Assembly: GCA_016748015.1 (NCBI GenBank)
Contig: JAAOMT010000379.1
Location: 296,042 to 360,041, forward strand
From: Geosiphon pyriformis
Lineage: Eukaryota; Glomeromycota; Glomeromycetes; Archaeosporales; Geosiphonaceae
DNA: 64,000 bases
Reading direction: 5' to 3'
This document shows positions 1-14,029 of the stretch, in pieces. The position numbers were made by a program, and so were the translations under genes. Positions within the stretch are counted from its first letter, which is position 1; each line of letters starts with the position of its first letter. Under the pieces are notes generated by a model. It was not told where the DNA came from and searched no databases. It saw only the letters and a list, made by a program, of their open reading frames with translations.

Positions 1-353
1 TTTGTGTCTCTGTTCAAAAATATAATATCGATAAACAAACACTGTTTTTATACCTTCAAAATGGCAAAAACATGAAACCAAATAATTCTCCAGTAGAAAA
101 TTGTTTATTGGGATGTTTCTATTCTTGGGGAATTGGAACGGAACATGATTTTAAAAAGGCATATGATTGCTTTAAATCAGCAGCGGATCAAGGGAATCCT
201 ATTGGGAATCGGTTTCTTGGCTATGCTCATATTCATGGTCGAGCTGCGTTGAAAGATGTACATATGGCCATACGGTTTCATAGAAAAGTTTTGAAAAATG
301 GAAAAGATCCTGAGACTGTAGAGTTTTTTAAACGTATATTTGTGCCTCGATAA
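1..353 (+). CDS. Sel1-repeat protein, C-terminal part (partial at window edge)
   Basis: The reading frame is open from the left edge through the Met at position 72 to the TAA at 351-353, so this is the 3' end of a longer gene rather than a 93-residue protein. It carries two Sel1-like (TPR-related) units. The first has a Leu-Gly-x-x-Tyr-Ser core followed by Gly-Ile-Gly-Thr-Glu and the typical 'KAYDCFKSAADQGN' helix; the second has 'LGYAHIHG'. Sel1 repeats form helical scaffolds for protein-protein contacts, and in early-diverging fungi they often follow a kinase domain, which cannot be seen here. The final helix and short basic tail look like a natural C-terminus. The function of the full protein is unknown. 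Confidence 0.75.
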   Translation, partial: CVSVQKYNIDKQTLFLYLQNGKNMKPNNSPVENCLLGCFYSWGIGTEHDFKKAYDCFKSAADQGNPIGNRFLGYAHIHGRAALKDVHMAIRFHRKVLKNGKDPETVEFFKRIFVPR

Positions 354-3067
354 TATAGGATTTCAAACAGGTTTGTTCTAAAAATTTTCTTTGATGGCAA
401 CATTTTTCATACAAATTTTCATCGAAAAACTTTTCAATTGAAATTAGAGCTTTCAAGCAAACCTAAAAAATGTTCACAAAATTTAATGAGAAACACTGAA
501 TGAGCACTTTAAATTCATTATGATATTAAGAACATTTTCAATTTTATTCAAGCCCAATTCTCGGCAACCTTTTAAAAATCTCTTCTGATAAAATCAAAAA
601 GTTTTTTTATCTATGCTCAAGAAAATTTTTCATGATTAATAAGCGCCATCTATATTTTGAATATTTTAAAGCTTCTCAAGCGTTAAAATTTTAATTTTAG
701 CTTGCACTTTGTACTTTTAAAAAATAGGCAATATGAGCTCTTGTATTCAGTATATATCAACAACAAAAAAAGAATGAATTTTTTGAAAATTTCACTCCAC
801 CAAGCTTAAATCAAACTTTTTAAATAGTATAGGGTTTAATTGAGTTAAAACTTGCTAATAAAACTTTAAGCAGAAAGAACTAATTGAAATAAATTGCTAT
901 TTGTGATTTTTAAATATGTTTATTAAAATTCTCAAAATATTAAATCATGTAACCTTTCTTTTCATCGCATTCAGTCACTTCATTATCACCGTCTATTAAA
1001 AATAAACCACTCAATTTTACTCACTTTTTATATTTTCATCAAAAAATGTTGGGTTGGTATAAAAAGAGTATCTTTTGGGGATTAACTGTTGTGAGAAGAT
1101 TATTTTAGAAGTAGTTCTGCTTTTAAACGAGGATACTCATAAAGTAATGCACAAAGAAAAAAATATTGAAATACAAATAAAAGCCTAAAATGCATTTACT
1201 AATTTAATTTTATAAATCCTATTTGATAACTTTTTATTGACCATTTTTAAGTCTTTGCTTTTATGTTTTCCAGATGTATCTTAACTTTACAAGAATTTTC
1301 AGGTTAAATTAAATGCTTTTTTCTCTATATTTTCATAAAATTGTTAACATTAGTCTTTTTAATTCAAAGATTAGTTTTTAAATAATCTCTGCTATTCGAT
1401 TAAATCATCAAGCAAACTTTACGTTATTCAGAAATATTTATTTCCTCAGTAAAACCAGAATTTTTCTTACTTCTTGAAGTCTTAAAAAATGGTAATTTAG
1501 ACTTTTAATAAATTAATAATTTCACTTATTTTTAAAATATTGTTCTTTGGCAAAAGGTTTTTTGCTTTGAGTGTGCTGTACCTCTTTTTAAGTTGTGAGA
1601 TAATATATTATGGACAGGGTCTCAAACTTTCAAACTGGATTTTAGAATTCTAGGGATAGTCGTCTACGAATAATTAGTTTTTAAGAACTTAAGTAAGTCT
1701 TCCAAAAATAATTCTCAGGAATTTATGTATATAAGGTTTTTCTTTTCTGAGAAAATCTAAATAAATCTATTATTAAATTAAAATTTCGTAAAACTAGGAC
1801 ATTTCGTGGCAAATCAAGCTTCAGCTTGCATTCTTTTTCAACAAACAAACTCTTTTATCTGTCTGGTTAAGGAACGTTCATAGAAAAATAAATCTGGTAA
1901 GCTAAAGCCATGGATATAATACCATACCAATTTAACATATACTTCCAAAATTTTCGCTCCTTAACATTATTCAGGGAGTAGGATTTTTTTCTTTGAAACT
2001 GGGCCTTAAGTAATCAGAAAGGAAGGAAATTTCAAAAGAGTAATTTATTTTCTCTTGCACACTTTTCATCCCAACCTCAAAAGTATAAAATCTACTATTA
2101 AATTCAAGAATAATATTGAAAGGAAAAAAGCAATGATCTTTGACATCTTGATAAAACCTCCAAACCAATCAATCTTGTTGACAGTTTAACACCTTCTAAT
2201 CACTCTAAACAAGGTTCTTAAGCATATATATTGAGTGGAAATATATAAAAATGTCAAACCCTCAAATTATTATAATTATGACAAATAATTGAAAAGTGAA
2301 TTAATAATACGTTCTTTTAGAAAGGTGAAAAAATTTATTTTTATGTTAAATCTTAAAGAAATATAATTTAAATTGGCTTTTTTCTTCGATTCTTTAAGCT
2401 TGCCCCCAATCAAAGCAAGTCGTAGGATAGAAGTTGAGCCGATAAACGTATCATACTAGACTAGGGAGGCTACTAAAATTTAGTCCTGTAAAATTTAATC
2501 AAAAGTCTATTCTTTTTGCTCCTCAAAAGAATAAACGATAAATAAAAATAGCTATCTTTCTTCGTCTTAACACTCGCGTCTTCTAATGCTATAGTTGTAA
2601 TATTTCCCTGAAAATAAACCATGACGTTCAAAACAAGAATGATTGATTACCATTTCATAGCATACAAGCATCCCGGGCTTTTCAATCTTGAATTATATTT
2701 TCATTTTGAAATTTCTAGGACGACTGATAATTTGATCTTTTTATTTCTCTTTATTAGGTTTGAAATCTTTCAAAGCTTCCCTTTAGGAAATTCTGATATG
2801 TCGGCTCACCAAAATAAAATTTATATTTTATCAGAAAACCTTAATTTGAGTTGAAACAGTTCTGGTATCGTATTTATATATTGCTAATAATATAGCGGAA
2901 TGAGCAATTAAATATAATTTTAAGAAGTTCTAGAAGATTATTATTTCTGATGTACGAGAATTCCTAGAAAATTTTTAAAACATGCAAGGAAATCGTTCGA
3001 AACTTCAATTAGATAATCTGAATTCACTTTTGTCTGGTCTTTAATTGTTATTTTTTTTCTTTAAAAA
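354..3067. other. Intergenic, no supportable gene
   Basis: This AT-rich stretch holds only short open frames with no recognisable motif, splice context or family resemblance. It contains the presumed 3' flanks of the Sel1 gene and of LipA, which converge on it. I see no RNA gene or clear repeat here. Confidence 0.5.
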
Positions 3068-4716
3068 TTAAGTGCTATTGTCAAGATCGTTGCCTTCGAT
3101 ATATGGTTTGTAGCTACACGTGGAAGAGGACATCATGTGTGTAAAGTAAGGGCCCTTATGAGATACATAATCTACAGCGTCTATGATATTAGAGCATGCC
3201 TACAAAATTTAAACAGTATAAACATATTTTAGGGATATCTGAACAATAAACAATCTTGGATTTCCACCAAAATTTGAAAGTCAAAATAAAAATAAAAACC
3301 TACAACGCTTTCCCCGGTAAAACTACTATCCTCTTTACTAACAGGGCAGTAAAACACCGGTCCGTCCTTACTTGCAATCCAAAATTCTAAACCATGATGA
3401 TGATAATTCATGTTCTGTGGTGGATTATGTGGAATGATGTCATTCGCATAGGTAATTCTAGAGGTTTTGAGAGTTTGATCCACCATATCCGTAAATTTTT
3501 TATCGCCAAACCGAGGTGCACCAAATGTGGTGACTTTGATGTCTGCATTTGGGATTGTTCTTTGAATCAATAATGCTGCCAAGACTGCATAAGCTATGAA
3601 AGTTTTGAGAAAAGGTTAGAAGCACTTAAAAAATCTAAAACCTAGGAGATGTCAAAAATTAGAACCCATACCTGCACCCCAACTGAATCCAGTAAAAATA
3701 ATATTAAATTTTGGGTTTAATTCTATCAGGGATCTAGCTTGAGAAGTGAATTCTCCTTCGACTTTGGTAAATTCTTCGAGTAAAACTTGATGAACTTGTT
3801 GTCCTGTTTCAGGGTCATATTCAACTTGATCAAGTTTGGCGAAAAACACATCCTCACTCTCAAATTTATCACTACTGAATGAGAATATCAATTCAGACAT
3901 ATCCCGATTTATTCCGAAGACCACTGATATAAAACCAAAGATTCGTAAGGTTAAATGTGAAACAAAAGTTTAGAATCTTAAAAAACTTTCTACCCTACCA
4001 ATTATATCAGAATCTTGATACACTGTTTTTGGATCAGTATTACACAATGGAGCCTTAGCATATTTCGCATGTCTGGCAAATGCTTTCAATAAGTTGGGAT
4101 CATCCAATTTTTTTCGAAGAGTAGATTCGGCAAAATAATTTTGTAAAATGAGGAATTGAATATATTGGTTTGAGACGTCATCCGAGTCATCAGCTAGGAG
4201 ATATCCTGGTTTTCCAGAAATTTGGAATTGTGATTCTCTAATATCTGAATTACCAGAATTCGTATCTGGATAAGCGGGTAAAAAAGGTTGTATCGAATTC
4301 GAATTGGAATTAAGAGCCGTCAAGTCAGTTGAAGAGACCGGAAATATTTGGTCATCCAATATCGGACTCGACTTGAGCTTTTCATTTTCATTTTCATTTT
4401 CGATTTCATTTGGCGCCTGATAATCTGATTCAAAATCTGACGCTGATGACCAACTTAAATCACTCTCTCCATCTTCATTTGGGAATTTGTATTGACGCTT
4501 TATAAAATTCTTTGAGATCGATTTCCCGAAATTTTTAACGATTTCAAAGAAATTTTTTTCATCAAGACTATACGTAAACATTCCATTCCACGGTTCATTT
4601 CTTTTTTTGGTCTGTGGGGTAATTGGTGTTGCTTGGACTTTTAAGTCGTTGAAAAAGAAAAAGCAGAAAAAGATGATACAGCAAGATTTTAAGGAAATAG
4701 GTGGTGTAGGCTTCAT
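3068..4716 (-). CDS. LipA: secreted class 3 (fungal) lipase, intact catalytic triad
   Basis: This is an alpha/beta-hydrolase of the Lipase_3 family that should cleave ester bonds of acylglycerols outside the cell. Four exons read in frame for 463 residues: 4716-3999, 3923-3672, 3593-3304 and 3199-3068. The N-terminus has a very hydrophobic signal segment ('IIFFCFFFFND'). A long Ser/Asn/Glu-rich propeptide-like stretch follows, to about residue 215, and then the family hallmark 'FARHAKYAKAPLC'. The nucleophile elbow is GFSWG with Ser320. The acid is in 'YANDIIPH', and the His lies in 'YHHHGLEFWI'. The C-terminus keeps the family 'KGPYF' block. An in-frame Met at 4734 would add six residues; I prefer 4716 because the signal sequence follows it directly. 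Exon 2 has exactly the same length (252 nt) as exon 2 of LipB, its closest relative in the window. Confidence 0.85.
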
Positions 4717-4734
4717 ATTTGAGTTTCTGATCAA

Positions 4735-7700
4735 TCAAAAGTATTTAAACCTCCCAGAGGAGTTATTTAGGATTTGGTAAATAGAGAAATGTCTCAAAGC
4801 TAACTTTTAATTCAATTTTGCAATTCGAATTTGAAAGAATCTTTTTGAATTTTCTACGTACATTTGGGACGGCATTAAAAGTGGTTATTAATAATCATAA
4901 TGTCAGCAAAATATTATGAATCTTCACTATCTGTTCGCCATCAACAAAATAAATGGATTGATAAAAAATTCACAAAGTAAATAGACACAAATAATAAATC
5001 TCACGATAAGCTTCTGAGAAGCTTGTTGTTTCATCTCTTAATTGAAGTTAGAAATTTCCGAATAAACAGGAAATTTTGTTTCTGGATTATTAAATAATCG
5101 AATTTTAATAGTGATCAAAATTTTCCCTTATAAATTTACAAAGTGCAAAAAAAGGATTTATAAAAAATGACAATTGTCTAAAAAAAAGCCTAGAAAAAGA
5201 TCACTAATATTTATAATCATAATAGTTGTATCTGGTGACTTCTCACAAGCATTTTCAATTTTTTTTCATGCGCTTTTGAAAAGATTTACAAAAACTATTA
5301 TGAAATAAACCTTAGTCATTTATAAATAACAAATTATTGCTGATAATAATATAGAGTTGATAAATTAAGACTCATTAAAAAGGGTTGAATTTATAATCTG
5401 AACTTTTATATGAAAGAAAATAAAAATTATTTTTTAATATGTTATTTAATTTTATTCATGAATATTTCTCTGTTTTAAAAGATACCAATTGATTAAGTTA
5501 TTATTTTAAAATTTCCCTATTTTTATTCAATAAAAATATTGATTTATAGATTGTCATATTTATAAAATTAAATAAATATTGAATGATAAATAAAACTTAT
5601 TTTCAGCTAAAATATTTTGACTTATTTATCATATATCTGATTATAATTTATGAACTTAAGAAATTTACGAGAATTTTTTATATTGACCATTAATATAATA
5701 CTTACAAACAGCCTTTTTAATATTTATGTCAGAAAGAAATATCAATTGTGAAATGAAATATGAATTATAGTTCAATTGATTGAAAAACATAGTTTACAAA
5801 TTTTCATTGGTTTTAGTTGTACCAAAAGTTTTGAAACTTTTAAAATCCTCAACCAATTAAAATTATTACTAAATTTCCAACAATATTTTTTTTAATTATA
5901 TTTTTTAAAACAATAAAATTAAGAATATATATAATTTTTAGATTAAAAATCAAAATCAAATTTTATTTTATTTTATTATTACAAGATTTAAAATTTCGTT
6001 AAAATTAAATAATCTATAATCAAATTTTTTTCTTTAAATTTTAAAAATAAAAATATTTTCGGTTAAATAAAAAAACTTGGATAAAATTGTATTACTTAAA
6101 TTAATCTTATTATTATGCCTTTATAATATTTTTTTTTAAGAATTTCTTAACTAAAAAAATAAAATTTATATATTTTATAAGTTTTTAAATCAAATTCAAA
6201 AATAAAATTGCTTTTATATATATTGATATTATTGAAATTTAAAGAAAAAATTTTAATGCTTATTACTATCAATTTAGTTTTTTTGCATTTTTATAAATTT
6301 TACAAATTTTTTGATTTTATTGACAATATAATAATTTTTAAAATTTAAAGCATATAAAAATTACTAATTAAAATTTTGTTTTTCATAATATTTTATAGAT
6401 TAATCTAGGTTATAAAGTTATAAATAGGGTTTTTTAAAACTTTCACTTTATTATCTGAGCTTTAGTTGTAATCGACACATTTTTTATGAAAACAAATAAT
6501 ATTTTTAAAATTTTTAAGTTATTTAATCAATTTTTTCACATACTTAATCTATTAAATAACAATACAAAGAGCTTAAAACAATTATTAAAAAGCAATCCAG
6601 GTTTCTCATTCTTTATTTATCAAAAAGAATTTTAATTTATTCGAAAAAAATACTCGAATATTGAAAAGATGCTTCTATTGTTTTTTGATAAATACAAAAT
6701 AGAAAATATCCAAGATTAAAATCGTTTATTCTACAACTAAATTCTATTCATCAGTTAGAATTTAATTTCTTGTGCTTTTTGTTTATAAACATAAAATTTT
6801 ATGTCGATTCATTATTAATTTGGGATCTTTTTAATGAAAATTCTTACAAATATAGTTACTATATTCATTGCTGAAAATTTTTTTTCAAGTTTTCATTATG
6901 AATCTTCTCAAACTCAAATAGTTTATTATTAATATTTGGTTTTAAATTTTGATAAGGTATCCTTCGAAAAATCTCAACGATATGCAAATTATTCGCGATT
7001 GAGAATATGCTCAAGATAGACAAAAATAATGATCTTTTCTGATAGATTTTAATCTTAGCATTTCAAAATTTTGGAGTTAGCATATTATGAATAAAACAGT
7101 GATTCTTTGCATGGTTATTTTGTCATCCTAAACCAAATATAAAAGTTTTTCCCAGGATGTGTAATATTCGGGAAAAATAATTCGAAATTAAATTTTGGGG
7201 ACGAAAACCTCTTAATTAATTAAGTGAAAGCCTATTGTAATTTATTTTCAAAAAAAAAAAATAAAAAAAAAAACCTTCAAAAATTTTCATGTCAGCTATC
7301 ACGCAAAATCGCCCGGTTTTGTATTTTTTTTGTGTTTGGCAACAAAGAAACCTCCGTTTTGTACAGGGACTAAAATTTTTTCAGACAACAATTCAAGGAA
7401 AATTTCTCTTTGTTTTGGTAAAATCTTGTCTTAAAATGAGGCAGGCTGGGCAAAGTTTACCAACGAAAAAAGCTAGATCGCTCTATTGTTGTCGAGAGAC
7501 AAAATGAAGATCTGTTCAATTGTAGTTGATTTTTTAAATTCGGTGTTTGCCTTCTTTGTTGATTCTTTGAAAGTAACGTGGGGCTACAAAAAAAAAAAAA
7601 ATTTTTATCAAAATGGCTAGGTTACTGATTAAAGCAGATAAATACTAACATTAGATGGTTTTTAGCTGAGCGAAACAATTTTTGAATTAAAATCTTTTCA

Positions 7701-9119
7701 TGTGATAAAGAGACTTAATTTTATTTACTATTTCAATCTCGGCTTTTTTTGAAAGAGACACTGAATAAATGCAAATAGATTCTACTTTGTGTTAAACTTA
7801 AAAAAACCAATTCATTTTAAAAATAACTTTTTATTTCTTTTTCATCGTAATTGTTATTGGTAAGTCAAAATCTTTGCTCATTTCAATTTTTTCCTTTAAA
7901 TGTAACTCCAAAAAGTTGCATATAAAAAAGAAATATAACCCAAGATTTAATTGCATTTAAATTATATATTGATATTTCTAATTTCATTTGCAGGATTTCA
8001 TGACAAGTATTATCTAAAAAAGAAACTTACCACTTAATCTATATTCTTTTGAATCTTCCTTGCATCACAATCTTTCAAAGAACAATAGAATTATGAGAAT
8101 AGCTCATAGGGTATGAGAAATTGAAATTTATCTTGATATCCACAATTCATCTTCTTTTAATTAACCAATCATTGTCTGACTAACCAAATCCGGAAAATCA
8201 AAAGTTTCTGTTTCTCTTGTTTCAAACTTGTTAAACTATCATGGCTTTTTCTTAATATGATAATTATGTCATAATGTACACGTTATGCTGATGGCAGCAC
8301 TGATTAAAATGATCCATTTAACATGATTAAATTATCCAATGCAAACCAACATGCTTCTAAGCATCGAATTGGTTCATTCGGAAATAATTTAAATAATATT
8401 TGATATGGAGTATTTGTACCTTTCAATCCTAAATTTACCGGCCCTTATATTCCATAATTCTTTTTTTGCTTGAATATAATTCCACACTTGTGTCCCAGAT
8501 CCCAATCACTAAGTTTCATTGAACATCTATTTATAGTAAGATACCATAATATTCTACCCTGTAATAAATAAATACCCACTAATTTATTATAATGAATAAA
8601 TCAGTTGGGCAAGAAATCTCATTAATGAAAGGAAATCTTCCATATGCTCCGAAACCTTAATTATCTATTTGGGGCGATGATAAACAATTGAGCATGTAGG
8701 TAGTGTATGTGCTTTTGTGTTTGTGTTTGAGAAAAGAAAAGCTAAATAATAATAATAATAATAATAATAATACTACTAATAAATTACAACCATGCAGACA
8801 AAAGCAACTTGTTTTATGATTTTGATGATCACGATGATGATGTATTTGAAGCATAAGAACAAACAATTTTGACGATCTAATTTCTTTTTCATAGTATGAC
8901 TTTACTCTTTTTCTTCTTTTCTTGTTGAAAGCTTGTCTTTTTTAAATTTGTTCGTTACGAAAGTATCTTTGATTTTTTCCGTGAAACGCATATCAAATAC
9001 TTTAATCTTTGTATTTTTAATATCAAAAACAACTAAAAAAATTTGAGAAATTTAATTTTTAAAAAAAAGATAAAAAAAAAAGCCAAAGAAACCACCATAC
9101 CTCTCTATAAACGAAAATA
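4735..9119. other. Long AT-rich intergenic region
   Basis: There is no supportable gene. The interval 5300-6500 is almost purely A and T. A frame at 7289-7507 has a somewhat higher GC content but no recognisable domain, and no splice partner was found. LipA and KCTD-1 are divergently oriented, so both promoters must lie within this region. Confidence 0.5.
8745..8771. repeat. (AAT)n microsatellite
   Basis: There are about nine tandem AAT units directly visible, followed by an imperfect tail. The minus-strand frame across it, with a run of leucines, is an artefact of the repeat. Confidence 0.9.
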
Positions 9120-9883
9120 ATGAATACAAAAGATTGTTTAAAGTTAGCGAATGATGAAGAAAGAATAATTTTGAATGTTAGGGGTGTTAAGGTAACTCTT
9201 TGATTAAAAATTGATTTTTTAATTTGTCCCTTTAATTTAATTTGCATTTTTCTTTCAATTTCTTACAGTACGAAACCGAACGCTCAATATTAACAGCCTA
9301 TCCAGAAACTCTCTTGGGAACAATGTTTCAAAAACGAAACTCCCAACTTTTACAAGCCACAAACTTAAATGAATACTCCATTGATAGAGACGGCATGACA
9401 TTTCATTATATCATGGAATATTACAAAACTGGTCAAATTTCATGGACCGGGCCAGCGAGTCAACCTCCAATTCACCGTCGAAAACTTGACAAAGAATTGG
9501 ATTATTTTCTCTTGCCATCAATAGTTTTGCCGGCAGATTTGACAAAACAATATAAATCCTGTGTCCAAGGGATGAAAAAAATTTGCCGTTCTGCTTTTGA
9601 TAAAAAATCTGGAGAAACATTGGTTAAGGTTACTTTGACACCAACAAGTAGATTTTTTTTGGTCAGGTATTTAAAGAGTGGTAAAAGTGTTCATGTACCT
9701 GTTACCCCAAAAGCTTTGGAAATTTTTGGATTATTTGGTGTAGATATTGAAGATGAAGTTTTAGAAGAGTGGCCAGGATTAATTTGGAAAATTCGTCCTA
9801 TTCAGGGAGGATTAGTGATTTTTTTGAAATTGAAGAAGCCCATGAACCCTAATCTGGAATTAGGGAAGAAATCATGGAATTGA
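9120..9883 (+). CDS. KCTD-1: BTB/K+ channel tetramerisation-domain protein
   Basis: Two exons (9120-9191 and 9269-9883) join in phase 0 to give 228 residues. The start Met opens a short leader followed by 'RIILNVRGVKYET' and 'TLLGTMF', the standard first strands and helix of the BTB_2 (K_tetra) fold. The 'EYSIDRDGMTFHYIMEYYKTG' block and 'ELDYFLLP' complete it by about residue 105. The remaining 120 residues form a second conserved domain that aligns with KCTD-2. KCTD proteins are cytosolic oligomers that often act as cullin-3 adaptors; no channel transmembrane segments are present, so this is not a channel. The intron splits the BTB domain at the same codon as in KCTD-2, which shows common descent. 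The usual 'NVGG' reads 'NVRG' here. Substrate or partner is unknown. Confidence 0.85.
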
Positions 9884-12800
9884 TGATTGGAAAAAGAATT
9901 CAACACCCGGTATATGTTTTCACGTAACATTCTTTTCCATTCAATTACTGCTAGCAAATTTTCTTTACGTTAAGGAACTGCGCTATTACAATTTGTAAAT
10001 AATGTCTTTTTTTGTGATTGCCTTTGTTTTTGGAGCAGATAGGTTTCCAAACCGAAATTAATTAACATAGTGAATTTTCAATTAATTTGAACATTTTTTC
10101 ATCGTTAAGATTGCCGTTTGCGCTAAAAATTTTTAATGAAATCCTGGCGTTTAAACGAGCAAGAAATTTAATGTGACTATAGGCCACATAATTTTTCTTG
10201 GGAGCAGGACGATGCATGATTCATTCCCTTGCTTTGATGCCATTATTCTATTATTAGTTAATACAGAACAAAAAAGATTCTCACTTCAATTAAGAGTTCA
10301 TTCAAAAATATTACTTTAATGAGGCCCTCTCAATTAAAAATCTTAAATAAAATCAATTAAACTGTGTTTGATTGTTTCTTATTTCTGTGATTTTTAATTT
10401 GATTTTTTATTGTAATTTGTAATAACTCCTATGCATAAAGCAATGAAAAATCTTGAAAGTGGAAATTATTTTGGCATTTCCTGTTTGTATAATTATAAAT
10501 CAATTCATTTGGAAAAAGAACTTTGTAAAATCTTAATTTTCTAAATTTTTTGTTTCGCTTAGCATCGAAATGGGTTATTTTTTATCGATAGATTTCAAGA
10601 ACAAAGAAAGGTTGAGACAATGGTTTTTTATTGTTTACTTGAAACTATCTATGAGCAATAGATAATTATAAAAGGGATTCAATGAAAGCTAACTATGAAA
10701 TAATCAATCTTGAATTATATTATTTGTATTGAACTTGGCACCTGAATATTTCATCTAAAGAAAATTTTAATTGATTTAAAATTAAAAGTGAAAATTTATA
10801 TATTGTCAAATTTAATTTAAACCAAATTTTGGGATTTCCTTAGTCTTATTATAGGCTTTTGATGATAACAATCATCAAATTCGATATTTTTTATATTTAA
10901 TCGTTATAAAACAGCCTTTAACAAAATTTTGAAAATGTCTTTTAATAAGTGAAGTTAGAAGATTGGAAATTGAAAAAAATAACCAAGGTTTTTGGACAAT
11001 ATTTTCAACTTATTTAATATGTTAAAGTATTTTAATATCTTTTCGCAAATGTTAGTTCTTTCTTGATTTAATTTGAATATTAAAAACAATATTTATTACT
11101 ATTTTAAAAAAAAATTTAGTTTAAAATTATTATTATTGTTAAAAATACTAACTTTATATTAATCAGACGAATTTGTGAGAAATTGTCAATAAATTAATTT
11201 TGAATTCAAATTTTATGTTACTTATTTATAAAAATTCTTAATGTAATTATGTATATAGAATATTTTAAACTTGATTAGCATATAAATAGATAAATTATTC
11301 ATATTATTGGTTTAACATTACATGTACTTGTTTTGCTTTAAGGATTTCTTTTTTTGGTCTTATTTTCAAATTTTTTTCTTTTCATTACACTTAAAATATT
11401 AATCATGACAAATACTATCAACTATAAAAAATATTATCATTCTTTGTTTCAGAGAAAAAACCATTTTATAAAGCAAAAAGATGATGGTTCTATCTTTTTT
11501 TTTAAGGTTTTCAAAATGACAACAAAAGTAAATTTATAAAAAATTGAAAAAATATATTAATTTTTTGCTACCAGCAAATTTTTAAACATAAAAAATTTTT
11601 ATTGAATAAAAGTATTGCTTTAATTTTAAGACTCAATTATATGTGAAACAATTTTGAAAAGCAAGTCAACTTTAATAATATAACAAACTGTTCAATATTT
11701 CAAAAATAAAGTCTTATATAGATTTAGTTTTTGTATATTTAAAAAAATAATAATACTTATTATTATTGCTTATTATTATATTATGAAAATTTAATTTTTT
11801 TCTTACTTGTAAAAACCAATTAATATTATTTTAAACAAAATGTATTATATATTACACTTCTTTGTTATTAAGATTTAATCTCGTTTATAAAAGTTTAAGA
11901 TCTATTTGGACTGATTAAAAAACACATATGCTTTCCATTTTATTAATAGTTATTCCAACTGCATATTTTAAATGAAAGACACCAACAAATTACATATTAA
12001 GTAGTAATAATATATTAAAAAATTTGTTGTATAAGGTAATATAAGTGCAAATTATTAATATTTGTATTCTTAATTGTAAATAATGTGTTTATTTTTTTCA
12101 CTTTACAAAAAAATTGGGTTTAGAAAAAATAAAGCAGAATTTCATACAAAAAAAATATCAAATAAATTTTATAACTTTAAGATTATTGTTGAAAGTATAT
12201 GGTAAAACAATAAATAAATTTTGGTTGTTTATACATTTTAAAAAATACCAATATTAAAAATGACATTAAATATTTTTTTTAACTGCTATATTTTTCAGAA
12301 TTTTGATTTTAAAAATATTATATGTTTTATTATTATATTAATTTTTATTAAACATCAAATTTTTTAAAAAAAAATCACATTGATAAAAAACAGTAGTAAT
12401 AAGAATTATCAATTTTTTTAAACTTTTTATTGGTCTTTAAAATAAAAAAAATATAGTTTTTATTTATTTTAATTCTAATAATTATATGTTGTTGGCTTAT
12501 TTTTATTGTTGCAATATAGTTTTAAGTCAAAATAATTGTGTGAATAAATGCTGCAGACTTACTTTCTAAATTCAAATATAATAAAAAATTGTTATTTATT
12601 GTTTTTTTAAATAGTTCTCAATGGTAAAAGATCTTTAGCATAGTAATTTATTTTAATAAATATTAATTTCATAAAAACAAGATTAATAAATACTTATTCT
12701 GAATTCAGTAATCTGAAATGAAACTAATGTATTCAAAATTAATTGCTAGACAACTGTGAAGTTATTAATTTTTAGCAAGAGAAAATAAGAAAATTCCTTT

Positions 12801-13099
12801 TTGTGAATTATAGTTTGGTTAAAAAAGATTTTTTTTGATCAATTGCATTATTTTTCAATTATTAAAATCATTATTTTGTTGTAAGATACATTTTTGAAAG
12901 ATGTAAGCTCTTCTTTTAAACAATTTTTCGTAATGCTCTTCTATGTTTTAGCACTTTTTGTTTTGCTATGATACTAGTGAATTTTAGTCATTTTAGTGAA
13001 CTTTTACAAATTTCAACCTGAACTGATTGAACTTTATCTTAACTACCTAAAATTTGCCTGAACTACTTGAATTTTCTTAAAAGATCTGCTGGTCTCATT

Positions 13100-13750
13100 A
13101 AAAAAGTTACTTTTTTAGAGAAACATCAGAAAAAGCAACAGCGATGATAAAAACCTGGTGTAGTGAGAAGATCCAGAGAAAAATGAGCAAATAAAAACTG
13201 GGAGTGAGAAATTCGGACTAAAAGGGCTTATAGCAAAATCATAGCACGAAAACAGAGACATGTTCATACCAATACTTAGCTTCCTTCTGATGCATCAAAA
13301 CCTGCACTGATCCAATGCATTGAACACTGACAAGGAATCAGCAGTCGTATCAAAAGATTTGGGCAAGACAGGCTTTATGGGAAACGTAGCGATTGTAGTG
13401 CAATTCTTCAAAGACCTGTTCATAATGTTTCTCTAAAATTATTCTCCATTAAGCCCGCAAAATTTTAGCGGAAAGAAGTGGGTTTTTTCTTGCATGGCAC
13501 AATCAAATGCGTTCATCCTCGGTGCCCTGCAAAAAGGGTCGAGTACACAACATGAGGAAGGGATGTGAATGCAGCTACAAACATTGGTCTGTCTGGAGCT
13601 TTAGTTATTATAGCTGCTGACCACCATCCCTTCCTTGCTATCGCCGTGATGCCAAGTATTCAAGGTACAACCTTGCCAATAAACTCCTCACAATCGTAAC
13701 ACCAGATTTGGTTCTCCGCGACTCCATTCAAAATAAATGAATATGCAGAT
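13100..13750. other. GC-richer degenerate sequence, possibly a decayed element
   Basis: Base composition is clearly less AT-rich than the flanks and both strands show interrupted stretches that look protein-like (for example 'NQIWCYDCEEFIGKV' on the minus strand near 13650-13730), but stops and frame changes break every frame. No family can be named. A decayed transposon or gene fragment is the most economical explanation. Confidence 0.3.
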
Positions 13751-13916
13751 GTAAAAGAGTTCTAAATTTTTTATTTTCTGACTAGTTCTACTTCGCATGC
13801 TCACTTTGTTTAGTTTTCTTGCAGCACGCCCCATTTTAGAATGTCGTTATCTTGGAATATTTTAGAATTTAATTAAGATTTAAATCTAATAAAAAACAAG
13901 ATTTAAGCCAATTTCT

Positions 13917-14029
13917 CAAAACAAAACAAAACAAAAAACAAAACAAAACAAAACAAAAAAAAAACAAAAAAAAACAAACCAAACCAAACCAAAACAAAAA
14001 AAAACAAATCAAAACAAACCAAAGCAAAT
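13917..14029. repeat. C/A-rich low-complexity tract (CAAAA/CAAAC variants)
   Basis: There is a run of about 110 bases made of CAAAA, CAAAC and CAAACC variants on the plus strand. It is almost free of G and T until its end. It lies about 600 bases upstream of LipB. Confidence 0.85.

Noticed and set aside
1971-2854. Two short frames (65 and 77 codons)
   Set aside because: Low complexity, no splice partners and no recognisable motif.
8657-8866. Minus-strand frame with poly-leucine
   Set aside because: Caused by the (AAT)n repeat read in the opposite strand.
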